From: Lactobacillus iners DSM 13335
Lineage (GTDB): Bacteria > Bacillota > Bacilli > Lactobacillales > Lactobacillaceae
DNA length: 64,000 nucleotides
Assembly: GCF_000160875.1 (NCBI RefSeq)
Contig: NZ_GG700809.1
Coordinates: 1 to 64,000 of the forward strand
Direction: 5' to 3'
Shown: positions 17,806 to 26,915 of the stretch, piece by piece
Layout of the letters: every line of letters begins with the position of its first letter
How positions within the stretch are numbered: position 1 is the first letter of the stretch
Translations under genes and position numbers: made by a program
The notes under the pieces: generated by a model
The model's database searches: none
Seen by the model: the letters and a program-made list of their open reading frames with translations, nothing else
Told to the model about the DNA's origin: nothing

Positions 17806-17836
17806 AAAAACCTGTTTTCAAAAAAACAGGTTTTTT
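17806..17836 (+). terminator. Terminator of malR
   Basis: AAAACCTGTTTT (17807-17818) pairs with AAAACAGGTTTT, followed by Ts. Confidence 0.9.
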
Positions 17837-17876
17837 GTTTGAATTATATTTTTAAAAATAAGTTTATATTCTTTTT

Positions 17877-17890
17877 TGATAGCGGTAACA
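17877..17890 (+). promoter_or_regulatory. cre/MalR operator upstream of the maltodextrin genes
   Basis: TGATAGCGGTAACA matches the cre consensus with one mismatch and closely resembles the site at 21388. LacI-family regulators and CcpA share this kind of operator, so either or both could bind. Confidence 0.65.
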
Positions 17891-17959
17891 TATTAATTGG
17901 GGCTATATTTACGTGATAACTCTTGTTAAATTGATATTAGTAAAAGAAAGGAGATAATC

Positions 17960-19621
17960 ATGGCTAATTGGTATGATCGAGCAATTATTTATCAAATATA
18001 TCCCAAATCATTTCAAGACAGTAATGGTGATGGGATTGGTGATTTAAATGGTATTCGCCAAAGAATTCCCTATTTAAAGAGTTTAGGTATAAACGCTGTG
18101 TGGTTAAATCCAGTGTTTGTTTCGCCGCAAGTAGACAATGGATATGATGTGTCTAATTATTATGCAATTGACCCAAGTATGGGTACTATGGAGGATATGG
18201 AGAATCTGTTATCAGAATTACATGATGCAGGTATTCGTGTGATAATGGATTTTGTTTTAAATCATACTTCATATCAACATCCTTGGTTTCAAGATGCAAT
18301 CCATAATAAAGATAGCATTTATCGTGATTACTATATTTTTGCTAAGGGCAAGGATGGTAAGGAACCTAATAATTGGGGTAGCTTTTTTGGCGGCAGTGTT
18401 TGGGAGAAAGATCCTGCTGGAACAGATGAATATTATTTTCACTTGTTTGATAAAAAAATGCCTGATCTCAATTGGAAAAATCCTGAAGTTAGACATGCTA
18501 TGTTAGATGTAGCAGAGTTTTGGCTCAAAAAAGGCATCGACGGATTACGAATAGACGCTTTTATTCACATTGGCAAAGCAGATTTACGTCAAAATTATCC
18601 TACTGATAGTGATGATGATCAGCCAATTGTTGCTGAACCATTTTTTGCTAATTTATCACAAGTGCAAAAGTGGTTACGCCCATTTTGTAAACAAATTAAA
18701 GCTGATTATCCAGATACCTTATTATTAGGTGAAGCTGCCAGTGCTAATGTTAATTTGGCAGTAGATTATACTTTGCCTCGCAATGAGCTAATGGATACTG
18801 TGATTACTTTCAGATATTTTACTGAAAATTTGACAAAACTTGATGAAAGCTTTTCTACTAGGTACCAGCCACGTGATTTGGATATTCCTGCGTTTAAGCA
18901 AAATCAGGTAGTATGGCAACAAACATTGAGTAATGTTTCGTTACCAACACTGTATTGGAATAACCATGATATGTCACGTGTTGCTACTCGATTTGCCAAA
19001 GATGAACAGCAAGTTAAGGGCTTAGCAATGTTGATGTACTTGCAAAGAGGTATACCAGTAATTTATTATGGTGAGGAGTTAGGTCTTAAAAACTTACATT
19101 TCGATACAGCAGAACCATTTAATGATATAACTGTTGATGAGTTTTTAGCTTCGGCAATTAAAGCAGGGAAGACTAAAGAACAAGCTCTTGAAATGGTAAG
19201 TAAGATGCATAAACTCGCAGCTAGAAATGTTATGCCATGGGATGATAGTGATAATTCCGGGTTTACAACGGGTGAGCCATGGAATGTCGGGGTACCAGCC
19301 AATGCCGATAATGTTGCTGGCGAAGAAAATGATAACAATAGTGTATTAAATTTTTATCGTCAATTAATTGACTTAAAGAAGACTGATTTATTTACTAATG
19401 GTACTTACTATCTTTTTGATACTAATAGGTATACTTATGTATATGAAAGAGATTTGGAAGATGAAGTAGGCATTGTGGCAGTCTCTTTGAGCTCAAAAAA
19501 AGAGATGATCGAGCTTCCTATTGGAAACTATGATATCAAGCTCAAAACCGGTACCTGTGAGCTGGTTAACAATCAATTAACATTAGCTCCAGGATCTGGT
19601 GTTGTATTAATTAAAAAATAG
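17960..19621 (+). CDS. Alpha-glucosidase, GH13 subfamily 31 (MalL-like)
   Basis: A 553-aa cytoplasmic glucosidase. The (beta/alpha)8 barrel carries the nucleophile Asp199 in GLRIDAFIH, acid/base Glu258 in LLGEAAS, and Asp337 in NNHDMSR. Ala200 directly follows the nucleophile. Relatives acting on alpha-1,6 bonds have Val there and alpha-1,4-acting maltases have Ala or Thr, so an alpha-1,4 preference is suggested; this is inference. It has a GAAAGGAG site and lies 14 bases before the next GH13 gene, so they form one unit. It would trim short maltodextrins to glucose. Confidence 0.9.
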   Translation: MANWYDRAIIYQIYPKSFQDSNGDGIGDLNGIRQRIPYLKSLGINAVWLNPVFVSPQVDNGYDVSNYYAIDPSMGTMEDMENLLSELHDAGIRVIMDFVLNHTSYQHPWFQDAIHNKDSIYRDYYIFAKGKDGKEPNNWGSFFGGSVWEKDPAGTDEYYFHLFDKKMPDLNWKNPEVRHAMLDVAEFWLKKGIDGLRIDAFIHIGKADLRQNYPTDSDDDQPIVAEPFFANLSQVQKWLRPFCKQIKADYPDTLLLGEAASANVNLAVDYTLPRNELMDTVITFRYFTENLTKLDESFSTRYQPRDLDIPAFKQNQVVWQQTLSNVSLPTLYWNNHDMSRVATRFAKDEQQVKGLAMLMYLQRGIPVIYYGEELGLKNLHFDTAEPFNDITVDEFLASAIKAGKTKEQALEMVSKMHKLAARNVMPWDDSDNSGFTTGEPWNVGVPANADNVAGEENDNNSVLNFYRQLIDLKKTDLFTNGTYYLFDTNRYTYVYERDLEDEVGIVAVSLSSKKEMIELPIGNYDIKLKTGTCELVNNQLTLAPGSGVVLIKK

Positions 19622-19635
19622 GATGGAATATTATA

Positions 19636-21384
19636 ATGCAATTATCAGCTATAAGTCATCGTCCTGATAGTGAAGATGCCTTTTTGTATGATAAAGATCA
19701 TTTACGTATTAGGTTGCATACTGCTAAAAATGATATTGCTAAAGTTACAGTATTTTATAATGATCCATATATGTTCATGCCTGATAAAGAAGGTAAATAT
19801 ATTTTTCATTATCATATTAAAAAGATGCACTTAATTAGTAAGGGACAAGTTCATGATCACTGGGGGGTAACTTTAACCGCCAAATATCATCGAATTCAAT
19901 ATTTATTTGAGATTCAGGATACATCTGGTAGAAAAATCTTCTTAACTGATAGAGGGTTTAGAACCGCATGTAAAGAAGGATTGAATAAAACTCAGAATTA
20001 TTATCGTTTGCCATACTTTCATGAAATAGATATGGTTAAAACACCAGAATGGGTTAAAGGTACTGTTTGGTATCAAATTTTCCCAGAACGTTTTTCTAAC
20101 GGTAATAAATCTAATGATCGTCCAAATGTAAAAGATTGGGATCCACAAACTCATCCTGGACGCGAAGATTTTTATGGTGGTGATTTACAAGGTGTAATTA
20201 ATCATTTAGATGATTTGCGTGAATTGGGTGTTAATGGACTATATTTCTGTCCAATTTTTAAAGCAAGTTCTAATCATAAATATGATACGATCGATTACAA
20301 AGAAGTCGATCCAGATTTTGGTGATAAGGGATTGTTTAGGCAATTGGTCCAAGAGGCTCATAAGCGTGGCATGAAGGTGATGCTCGATGCAGTATTTAAT
20401 CATATAGGGGTTAATTCACCACAATGGCATGATGTGATTAAAAATGGTTCTAAATCAAAATATGCCGATTGGTTCCACATTAATTATTTCCCAGTTGAAC
20501 CATATCATGATCCTACTAAAGGACAAGGTGAACCACCTTATGATACTTTTGCTTGGGAACCACATATGCCTAAATGGAATACGGCTAATGTTGAGGTTCA
20601 AAATTATCTTCTAGATATTGCAAGTTATTGGATTAAACAATTTGATATTGACGCTTGGCGTTTGGATGTAGCACCTGAAGTTGATCATAACTTTTGGAGG
20701 TTATTTAGATCTAAGGTTGATAGTTTGAAGAAGGACTTTTATATTGTTGGTGAGATTTGGCATTCAGCACAATCTTGGCTTGATGGTGATCAATTTTCCT
20801 CAACAATGAATTATCCTTTTACTCAACAAATTGAAGATCACTTTTTATTAGGCACCAAGACATCACATCAAATGGTTGAATTGCTTAGTGATCAATTAAT
20901 GTTATATCGTGCCCAAACAAACCAAGTTATGTTAAATACTTTGGATTCGCATGATACACCACGTATATTAACGATGGCTAATGGAGATAAAAAGCTTGTC
21001 TATCAAACGATTGCCTTTACTTTTATGCAAACTGGTAGCCCATGTATTTATTATGGAACAGAAATGGGTATGACTGGTGGACCAGATCCAGACTGTCGTA
21101 AACCGATGGATTGGAGCCATAAGGGCGATGAATTTTGGCAAAAAATAGCAGGACTTGTTAAATTTAGGCTCCAAAATGCCCGCATTTTAGGAAAAGGTAA
21201 CACTAGAATGAGAGTTACTGAGGATGGTTTAATTAGAATTAAGCGTACAGAATCAGGACAGTCAATTTTAGGATACTTTAATACAACTGATAAACCAGTA
21301 AGTTGTAAGATGAAAGCGGTTCTTAGCCAGAATTTTGCTAATGATATATTAGAGCCTCATGGCTTTGTTATTGGGTATAATTAA
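19636..21384 (+). CDS. Neopullulanase/maltogenic amylase, GH13 subfamily 20
   Basis: A 582-aa intracellular maltodextrin hydrolase. An N-terminal CBM34-like domain (about 1-125), which makes dimers in this family, precedes the barrel. The catalytic residues are Asp344 (WRLDVAPE), Glu373 (IVGEIWH) and Asp440 (LDSHDTPR). Family members cleave cyclodextrins, pullulan and linear dextrins mainly to maltose. No signal peptide is present, so its substrates must first be imported by the ABC system encoded downstream. Maltose made here feeds the phosphorylase gene that follows. Confidence 0.92.
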   Translation: MQLSAISHRPDSEDAFLYDKDHLRIRLHTAKNDIAKVTVFYNDPYMFMPDKEGKYIFHYHIKKMHLISKGQVHDHWGVTLTAKYHRIQYLFEIQDTSGRKIFLTDRGFRTACKEGLNKTQNYYRLPYFHEIDMVKTPEWVKGTVWYQIFPERFSNGNKSNDRPNVKDWDPQTHPGREDFYGGDLQGVINHLDDLRELGVNGLYFCPIFKASSNHKYDTIDYKEVDPDFGDKGLFRQLVQEAHKRGMKVMLDAVFNHIGVNSPQWHDVIKNGSKSKYADWFHINYFPVEPYHDPTKGQGEPPYDTFAWEPHMPKWNTANVEVQNYLLDIASYWIKQFDIDAWRLDVAPEVDHNFWRLFRSKVDSLKKDFYIVGEIWHSAQSWLDGDQFSSTMNYPFTQQIEDHFLLGTKTSHQMVELLSDQLMLYRAQTNQVMLNTLDSHDTPRILTMANGDKKLVYQTIAFTFMQTGSPCIYYGTEMGMTGGPDPDCRKPMDWSHKGDEFWQKIAGLVKFRLQNARILGKGNTRMRVTEDGLIRIKRTESGQSILGYFNTTDKPVSCKMKAVLSQNFANDILEPHGFVIGYN

Positions 21385-21387
21385 TTT

Positions 21388-21442
21388 TGATAACGGTAAC
21401 ATCAAAGATGGTATTGTAAAGCGTTTTCAAAAACATAATAAT
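21388..21442 (+). promoter_or_regulatory. Promoter with two cre/MalR-like operators upstream of the maltose phosphorylase gene
   Basis: TGATAACGGTAACA (21388-21401) is a near-consensus cre/MalR site. A second (21416-21429, core AAAGCGTTTTCA) overlaps a TTGTAA -35 (21414-21419), which lies 17 bp before an AATAAT -10 (21437-21442). The site over the core promoter suggests repression by CcpA or MalR. So malP-pgmB-msmK-malEFG may be expressed from here separately from the two GH13 genes. Confidence 0.65.
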
Positions 21443-21491
21443 AGACTTATAGAGATTAAGCCAGTTAATAGCTGGAGGAGAAGACAAATTA

Positions 21492-23765
21492 ATGAAACGT
21501 ATTTTTGAAGTAGATCCTTGGAAGGTAACATCACATATATTTAATCCTGAAGACAAACGTCTTCAAGAATCCATGACTGCCATTGGTAATGACTATATGG
21601 GTATACGTGGTAACTTTGAAGAAGGATATTCTGCAGATGGGTTGCAAGGAACTTATCTTGCAGGTGTTTGGTTCCCTGACAAAACTAGGGTTGGCTGGTG
21701 GAAGAATGGCTACCCTGAGTATTTTGGTAAATCACTTAATGCACCTAGCTTTATTAATGTTGAAATTACAGTTAATGGTGAAAGAGTTGATTTAGCTAAG
21801 TCTAAGTTTTCAGATTTCTATTTATCATTAGACATGCATCAAGGTTTATTAACTAGAAGCTATGTTTATGAAGGCAAAGACGTTAAAGTTAAGTTTGAAT
21901 TTAATCGTTTCTTGAGTAATAAAATCAAAGAAGCTGCATTAATTGATATCAAGGCTACTGTTTTAGAAGGTAGTGCAAAAATTAAATTTAATGCCAAGAT
22001 CGATAGTAACGTAGTTAATGAAGATAGTAACTATGATGAACATTTTTGGCAACCTTTGGGTGAAGATGGTGAAGGTAGAACAGTTCAAGTTATTACTAAG
22101 CCAAATCCATATGAAGGTGTTCCTCAATTTACAGTTTTGTTAAAACAAGGCTTAAAAGCAAATGGTGAAAAAATCGAAGGCAAAGTTACTACAACTACTG
22201 GTGTGCTTTCCGAAACAGTTGAAGTTGAATTAAATGAAAACGACACCTACGAATTAGAAAAAGATGTTGTTGTTGTAACTAGTCGTGATGTTGAACCAGC
22301 TGAGCAAGCTAAAAAAGCTACAGACTTGTTAGATGCTGTTCAATCTGAAAGTTTTGTTGATAACTTAGCTGATCATACTGCTATTTGGGAAAAACGCTGG
22401 GAACAAAGTGATATTGTTATTGCAGGTGATGAAGCTGCACAACAAGGTATTCGCTTTAATATTCTTCAATTGTTTATGACATACTATGGCGAAGATCGTC
22501 GTCTTAACGTTGGACCAAAAGGGTTCACTGGTGAGAAATATGGTGGTGCAACTTATTGGGATACTGAAGCATATATCGTCCCAATGTATTTGGCTGTTAC
22601 TAAGCCAGAAGTTACTAAGGCATTGCTAGAGTATCGTCATGAGCAATTGCCAGGAGCATATCATAATGCTAAACAACAAGGCTTGAAGGGTGCTTTATTC
22701 CCAATGGTGACATTTAACGGTATTGAATGTCATAATGAGTGGGAAATTACCTTTGAAGAAATTCACCGTAATGCGGATATACCTTTTGCTATTTATCAAT
22801 ATACTAATTACACAGGTGATGATAGTTATGTCAAAGACGAAGGTATGGATGTATTAGTAGGTACTGCAAGATTTTGGGCAGATCGTGTTCACTTCTCTAA
22901 ACGTAAGGGTAAATACATGATCCATGGTGTAACTGGACCTAACGAGTACGAAAACAATGTTAATAATAACTGGTTCACCAATACTATGGCTAGATGGTTG
23001 ATTGGTTATACTTTGGAAAGACTTCCTAAGGCAACTGCCGAAGCACAAAAGCGTGTAGCTGTTACTGATGAAGAAAAAGCTAAGTGGCAAGATATTGTTG
23101 ATAATATGTACCTTCCTGAAGATAAGGAATTAGGTATTTTTGTTCAACACGATACTTTCCTTGATAAAGATTTGAGACCAGTTAGTGAAATTGAAGATCA
23201 GCGTCCAATTAACCAAAACTGGTCATGGGACAAGATTTTGAGATCACCATTCATAAAGCAAGCTGATGTATTACAAGGTATTTACTTCTTGAATGACCAT
23301 TATACAATGGAACAAAAAGAGAAGAACTTTGATTTCTACGAGCCAATGACTGTGCATGAGAGTTCATTATCACCATGTATTCACTCCATTTTGGCAGCTG
23401 AATTGGGTAAGAAAGAAAAAGCTGTTGAATTATATGAAAGAACTGCTCGATTAGATTTGGACAACTACAACAATGATACAGTTGATGGATTGCACATCAC
23501 TTCAATGAGTGGTTCTTGGTTAGCTATTGTTCAAGGCTTTGCAGGCATGCGTTATGATGCAGATCATTTGAAGTTCAATCCATTTGTTCCTGATAAATGG
23601 AATCATTATAGTTTCAAATTAAATTATCGTGGCAGATTGATCGAAGTTTATGCTGATCATAAAGAAATTAAGGTATCACTTCTTAAAGGTGCAGATCTTG
23701 AAATTATTGTAAAAGGTGATAAAGTACAACTTAAGGAAGGCGAAACCCAATGCTTAAAGGCTTAA
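21492..23765 (+). CDS. malP: Maltose phosphorylase, GH65
   Basis: A 757-aa enzyme that splits maltose with inorganic phosphate into glucose and beta-glucose-1-phosphate, saving one ATP. It has the GH65 N-terminal beta-sandwich (about 1-270), a linker, and the (alpha/alpha)6 catalytic barrel. The general acid is expected at Glu485 in TGPNEYENNVNNNW. The HNEWEITFEEIHRN block and the C-terminal phosphate-binding segment THS/TSMSGSWLAIVQGFAG are also present. A GGAGGAG site lies upstream. Its last 16 bases overlap pgmB, the usual partner. Kojibiose or trehalose phosphorylase activity is less likely given the context. Confidence 0.94.
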   Translation: MKRIFEVDPWKVTSHIFNPEDKRLQESMTAIGNDYMGIRGNFEEGYSADGLQGTYLAGVWFPDKTRVGWWKNGYPEYFGKSLNAPSFINVEITVNGERVDLAKSKFSDFYLSLDMHQGLLTRSYVYEGKDVKVKFEFNRFLSNKIKEAALIDIKATVLEGSAKIKFNAKIDSNVVNEDSNYDEHFWQPLGEDGEGRTVQVITKPNPYEGVPQFTVLLKQGLKANGEKIEGKVTTTTGVLSETVEVELNENDTYELEKDVVVVTSRDVEPAEQAKKATDLLDAVQSESFVDNLADHTAIWEKRWEQSDIVIAGDEAAQQGIRFNILQLFMTYYGEDRRLNVGPKGFTGEKYGGATYWDTEAYIVPMYLAVTKPEVTKALLEYRHEQLPGAYHNAKQQGLKGALFPMVTFNGIECHNEWEITFEEIHRNADIPFAIYQYTNYTGDDSYVKDEGMDVLVGTARFWADRVHFSKRKGKYMIHGVTGPNEYENNVNNNWFTNTMARWLIGYTLERLPKATAEAQKRVAVTDEEKAKWQDIVDNMYLPEDKELGIFVQHDTFLDKDLRPVSEIEDQRPINQNWSWDKILRSPFIKQADVLQGIYFLNDHYTMEQKEKNFDFYEPMTVHESSLSPCIHSILAAELGKKEKAVELYERTARLDLDNYNNDTVDGLHITSMSGSWLAIVQGFAGMRYDADHLKFNPFVPDKWNHYSFKLNYRGRLIEVYADHKEIKVSLLKGADLEIIVKGDKVQLKEGETQCLKA

Positions 23766-24412
23766 TTTTTGATTTAGATGGTGTGTTGACAGATTCAGCT
23801 AGGTATCATTTAGCAGCCTGGAGTCAATTAGCAGAAAAGTTAGGTATCCATTTAGATGCTAAGGCGGGTGATGGCTTAAGGGGTTTGTCACGAATGGATT
23901 CACTTAATCTTATTCTTAAGTTTGGACATCAAGAAGATAAATATACAGCAGCCCAAAAGGAAGAATTTGCTGCTGAAAAAAATAGTTTATATGTTGAATC
24001 TATAAAAGCTATGACAGCTAGTGATATCTTGCCAGGAATTGAGCAGTTGTTGACAGATGCTAAAAAACAAGGTTTGAAATTGGCAATTGCTTCTGCTTCA
24101 AAAAATGCTCCAACAATTTTAAATCAATTAAATATTATGGATAAGTTTGATGCAATTGTAGATCCAAGTACATTGCACAAAGGTAAGCCAGATCCTGAAA
24201 TATACCAAAAGGCACAGGAACTTTTGGGATTAGAATCTGACGAGGTTATTAGTTTTGAAGATGCTGCAGCAGGTGTTGCATCTATTAAAGCGGCAGGTCA
24301 ATTTGCCGTTGGTATAGGTGATAAAAAGGTCATGGCGGCTGCAGATTACATAGTTTCTGATACTGGTAAATTGCGGTTAGAGGAGATCGAAGCCGCATTT
24401 GATCAAAAATAG
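23750..24412 (+). CDS. pgmB: Beta-phosphoglucomutase
   Basis: A 220-aa HAD-superfamily mutase converting beta-glucose-1-phosphate to glucose-6-phosphate. The aspartyl nucleophile and acid/base are Asp8 and Asp10 in FDLDGVLTDSARYH. The cap domain has the family DGLRGLSRMDSL segment. Later motifs are IASASKNA and KGKPDPEIY, and the metal site is SFEDAAAGV. It overlaps maltose phosphorylase, its metabolic partner, by 16 bases, and a GGAAGG site lies inside that gene. Confidence 0.95.
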   Translation: MLKGLIFDLDGVLTDSARYHLAAWSQLAEKLGIHLDAKAGDGLRGLSRMDSLNLILKFGHQEDKYTAAQKEEFAAEKNSLYVESIKAMTASDILPGIEQLLTDAKKQGLKLAIASASKNAPTILNQLNIMDKFDAIVDPSTLHKGKPDPEIYQKAQELLGLESDEVISFEDAAAGVASIKAAGQFAVGIGDKKVMAAADYIVSDTGKLRLEEIEAAFDQK

Positions 24413-24431
24413 AGAAAGCAGGTAAGGGCAA

Positions 24432-25535
24432 ATGGTTGAAGTTGATTTAAACCATATCTACAAGAAGTATGAAGGCAATGACAGATATTCTGTTAATGAC
24501 TTCGACTTGCATATTAAGGATAAGGAATTTATTGTATTCGTTGGCCCTTCAGGTTGTGGTAAATCAACTACGTTGAGAATGATTGCTGGGCTTGAAGATA
24601 TATCAGAAGGAACATTTGAAATTGATCACCAAGTGATGAATGATACTGCTCCTAAGGATCGAAACATTGCTATGGTTTTCCAAAACTATGCTTTGTATCC
24701 ACATATGACAATTTATGATAATATGTCATTTAGTTTAAAATTAAAGCACTATGCCAAGGAAGAAATTGATAAGCGTGTGAAACATGCTGCTAAGATTTTG
24801 GGCTTGGAAGACTATCTAACAAAGCGTCCATCTGAATTGTCTGGTGGTCAAAGACAGCGTGTAGCTCTAGGACGTGCTATTGTGCGTGATGCACCTATCT
24901 TCTTGATGGATGAGCCTTTATCCAACTTGGATGCTAAGTTGCGTGTTACTATGCGTGCTGAAATTGCTAAGTTACATCAAAGATTAGGTACAACTACTAT
25001 TTATGTTACTCACGACCAAACAGAAGCCATGACTTTAGCAGATAGAGTTGTTGTTATGTCAGTAGGTGAAGTTCAGCAAATAGGAACTCCATTAGAAGTG
25101 TATAATAAACCAGTGAATATGTTCGTTGCTGGATTTATTGGTTCACCTCAAATGAACTTCTTTAATGTCCATTATAAGGATGGATATATTTCAGACGGAA
25201 AGGGACTTAATATTGAAGTTCCTGCTGGTAAGGCAAGCATGTTGGAATCTAAAGGCTATGCTGATAAAGATCTTGTATTTGGTATTCGTCCAGAAGATAT
25301 TCACTCAGAGGAAGCTTTCCTTGAAACTTGGCCTCACGCTGTGATTGATTCAGAAGTTGTTGTTTCAGAGCTTTTGGGTGCTACTATCCAACTTTACCAA
25401 AAGGTTAATGGTACGGAGTTCGTTGCTAATGTTAATGCACGTGATTATCATAAACCTGGTGATAAAGTTAAGATGGGCTTTGATGTAAATAAAGCACATT
25501 TCTTTGATAAAGATACTCAAAAAGCTATTCGTTAA
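24432..25535 (+). CDS. msmK: Sugar ABC transporter ATPase (MsmK/MalK type)
   Basis: A 367-aa ATPase driving maltodextrin import. The motifs are Walker [11 protein letters not shown]-loop [10 protein letters not shown], signature LSGGQRQR, Walker [13 protein letters not shown] and H-loop VTHDQ. A C-terminal TOBE/regulatory domain (about 240-367) is typical of MalK/MsmK proteins, which often serve several sugar importers. It sits between the sugar enzymes and the binding protein MalE. Its GTAAGG ribosome site is moderate. Confidence 0.93.
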   Translation: MVEVDLNHIYKKYEGNDRYSVNDFDLHIKDKEFIVFVGPSGCGKSTTLRMIAGLEDISEGTFEIDHQVMNDTAPKDRNIAMVFQNYALYPHMTIYDNMSFSLKLKHYAKEEIDKRVKHAAKILGLEDYLTKRPSELSGGQRQRVALGRAIVRDAPIFLMDEPLSNLDAKLRVTMRAEIAKLHQRLGTTTIYVTHDQTEAMTLADRVVVMSVGEVQQIGTPLEVYNKPVNMFVAGFIGSPQMNFFNVHYKDGYISDGKGLNIEVPAGKASMLESKGYADKDLVFGIRPEDIHSEEAFLETWPHAVIDSEVVVSELLGATIQLYQKVNGTEFVANVNARDYHKPGDKVKMGFDVNKAHFFDKDTQKAIR

Positions 25536-25556
25536 TCGTTGTTTTTATGCTAATAC

Positions 25557-25586
25557 TTGCAACGATGTAGAAGAACGTCGTTGCAA
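25557..25586 (+). other. Stem-loop between msmK and malE
   Basis: A 9-bp perfect stem (TTGCAACGA at 25557-25565, TCGTTGCAA at 25578-25586) is followed by As, not Ts. It is therefore not a plus-strand terminator. A stable hairpin just before a binding-protein gene commonly protects or processes mRNA, allowing more MalE than MsmK; this role is inferred. Confidence 0.6.
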
Positions 25587-25638
25587 AAAAAATATCTATC
25601 TATTCTTTGTCTAGTTGAAAACTAGGAGGAAATATATT

Positions 25639-26853
25639 ATGAGTTTGTTGAAAAAATTAGGTGTAAGTAGTGTTGTTGCTTTAGCAGCTGTTTCATTGGC
25701 TGCATGTGGTAGTAAAAAAGATGCTGATAAGTCAGCTGAGAGTAGTAAACCTTTAACTTTGTGGGTAGATACTCAACAAGTTGGTTACTACAAGAAGATT
25801 GTTAAAGAATTTAATAAGAAGTATCCAAAAATTAAAGTTAGAGTTACTCAAAGCCCTAATGGATCAGCACAAGCTAAGACTGATGTTGGTAAAGACCCTG
25901 CAAAAGCAGCTGATGTTTTTGAAGTTCCAAACGACCAATTAGGCCAAATGGCAGAATCAGGTTATATTAACCCACTTTCTCCAGATGCAGTAAAGCAAAT
26001 TAAAGCTGACAATGTTCCAGAAGCTTACAAAGGTGTTGAATGGAAGGGTAAGGTTTACGCATATCCATTTGCAGAACAAGCACAAACACTTTACTACAAC
26101 AAGTCTAAATTATCCGCATCTGATGTTAAAGACTGGAAGACTTTAACTTCTAAAGGTGTAGTTGCTACAGACTTTACTAATGCATATACTATGTTCCCAG
26201 TATTCTTTACTGCAGGTAACAAGTTATTCGGTGCTAATGGTGAAGATCCTAAGGGAAGTACAGTTGCATCTGAAAATGGTGTTGCAGCATTGAAATGGTT
26301 TGCAGAACAAAAAGGTAACAAGGGTGTAATGCAAACTTCTAACGGATTGAACCAATTGAAGAAAGATAAAGCACAAGCTATCTTAGATGGTCCTTGGAAC
26401 GCAGCAAACATTAAGAAGATTTTAGGTAAGAACTTTGCAGTAACAGTATATCCAAAGATTAATGTTGCTGGTAAAGACGCTCCAATGCAAGCATTTTTAG
26501 GTATTGAAGGATTTGCTGTTAACTCACATACTTCAAACGCAAAGAACGCAACATTGTTAGCTGCCTTCATTACTAATAAAGCTGCACAATTAGTAGCACA
26601 CAAAGAAGCAGGCCAAATTCCTGTAAATAAAGCTGCTCAAGCAAGTGATGAAATTAAGAATGATGACGTTGCTAAAGCTGTTATTGCAATGGCTAAGAAA
26701 CAATCAGTATTAATGCCTAAGTTATCACAAATGGCAATCTTCTGGGATGGTGCTAGTCCTCTTATCAGTGGTGCATACGATGGTAAGATTAAAGCTGACC
26801 AATTCAAAGCACAACTTGATAAATTTGCAGCAAAAATTTCAAAGAAAAATTAA
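25639..26853 (+). CDS. malE: Maltodextrin-binding lipoprotein
   Basis: A 404-aa extracellular substrate-binding protein of the ABC importer. The N-terminal lipoprotein signal ends in LSLAAC, with the lipid-anchoring Cys at about 23. The mature part has MalE-family segments such as VAYPFAEQAQTLYYNKSKL-like and the later AFLGIEGFAVNSHT. The ATG at 25639 follows TAGGAGGAAATATATT; an in-frame start 24 bases upstream is rejected. Frequent use of a few preferred codons fits a highly expressed gene. Confidence 0.93.
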   Translation: MSLLKKLGVSSVVALAAVSLAACGSKKDADKSAESSKPLTLWVDTQQVGYYKKIVKEFNKKYPKIKVRVTQSPNGSAQAKTDVGKDPAKAADVFEVPNDQLGQMAESGYINPLSPDAVKQIKADNVPEAYKGVEWKGKVYAYPFAEQAQTLYYNKSKLSASDVKDWKTLTSKGVVATDFTNAYTMFPVFFTAGNKLFGANGEDPKGSTVASENGVAALKWFAEQKGNKGVMQTSNGLNQLKKDKAQAILDGPWNAANIKKILGKNFAVTVYPKINVAGKDAPMQAFLGIEGFAVNSHTSNAKNATLLAAFITNKAAQLVAHKEAGQIPVNKAAQASDEIKNDDVAKAVIAMAKKQSVLMPKLSQMAIFWDGASPLISGAYDGKIKADQFKAQLDKFAAKISKKN

Positions 26854-26915
26854 TTTAAGTTGATAAGTATTATTTGTTATTAATTTAACAAAACGCATAA
26901 GCAAAGGTTGATAAT

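Noticed and set aside
26094..26603. A 169-codon open frame on the minus strand inside malE
   Set aside because: It is antisense to a strongly coding, well-recognised gene, has no ribosome site and its composition mirrors malE codons. It is a shadow frame.
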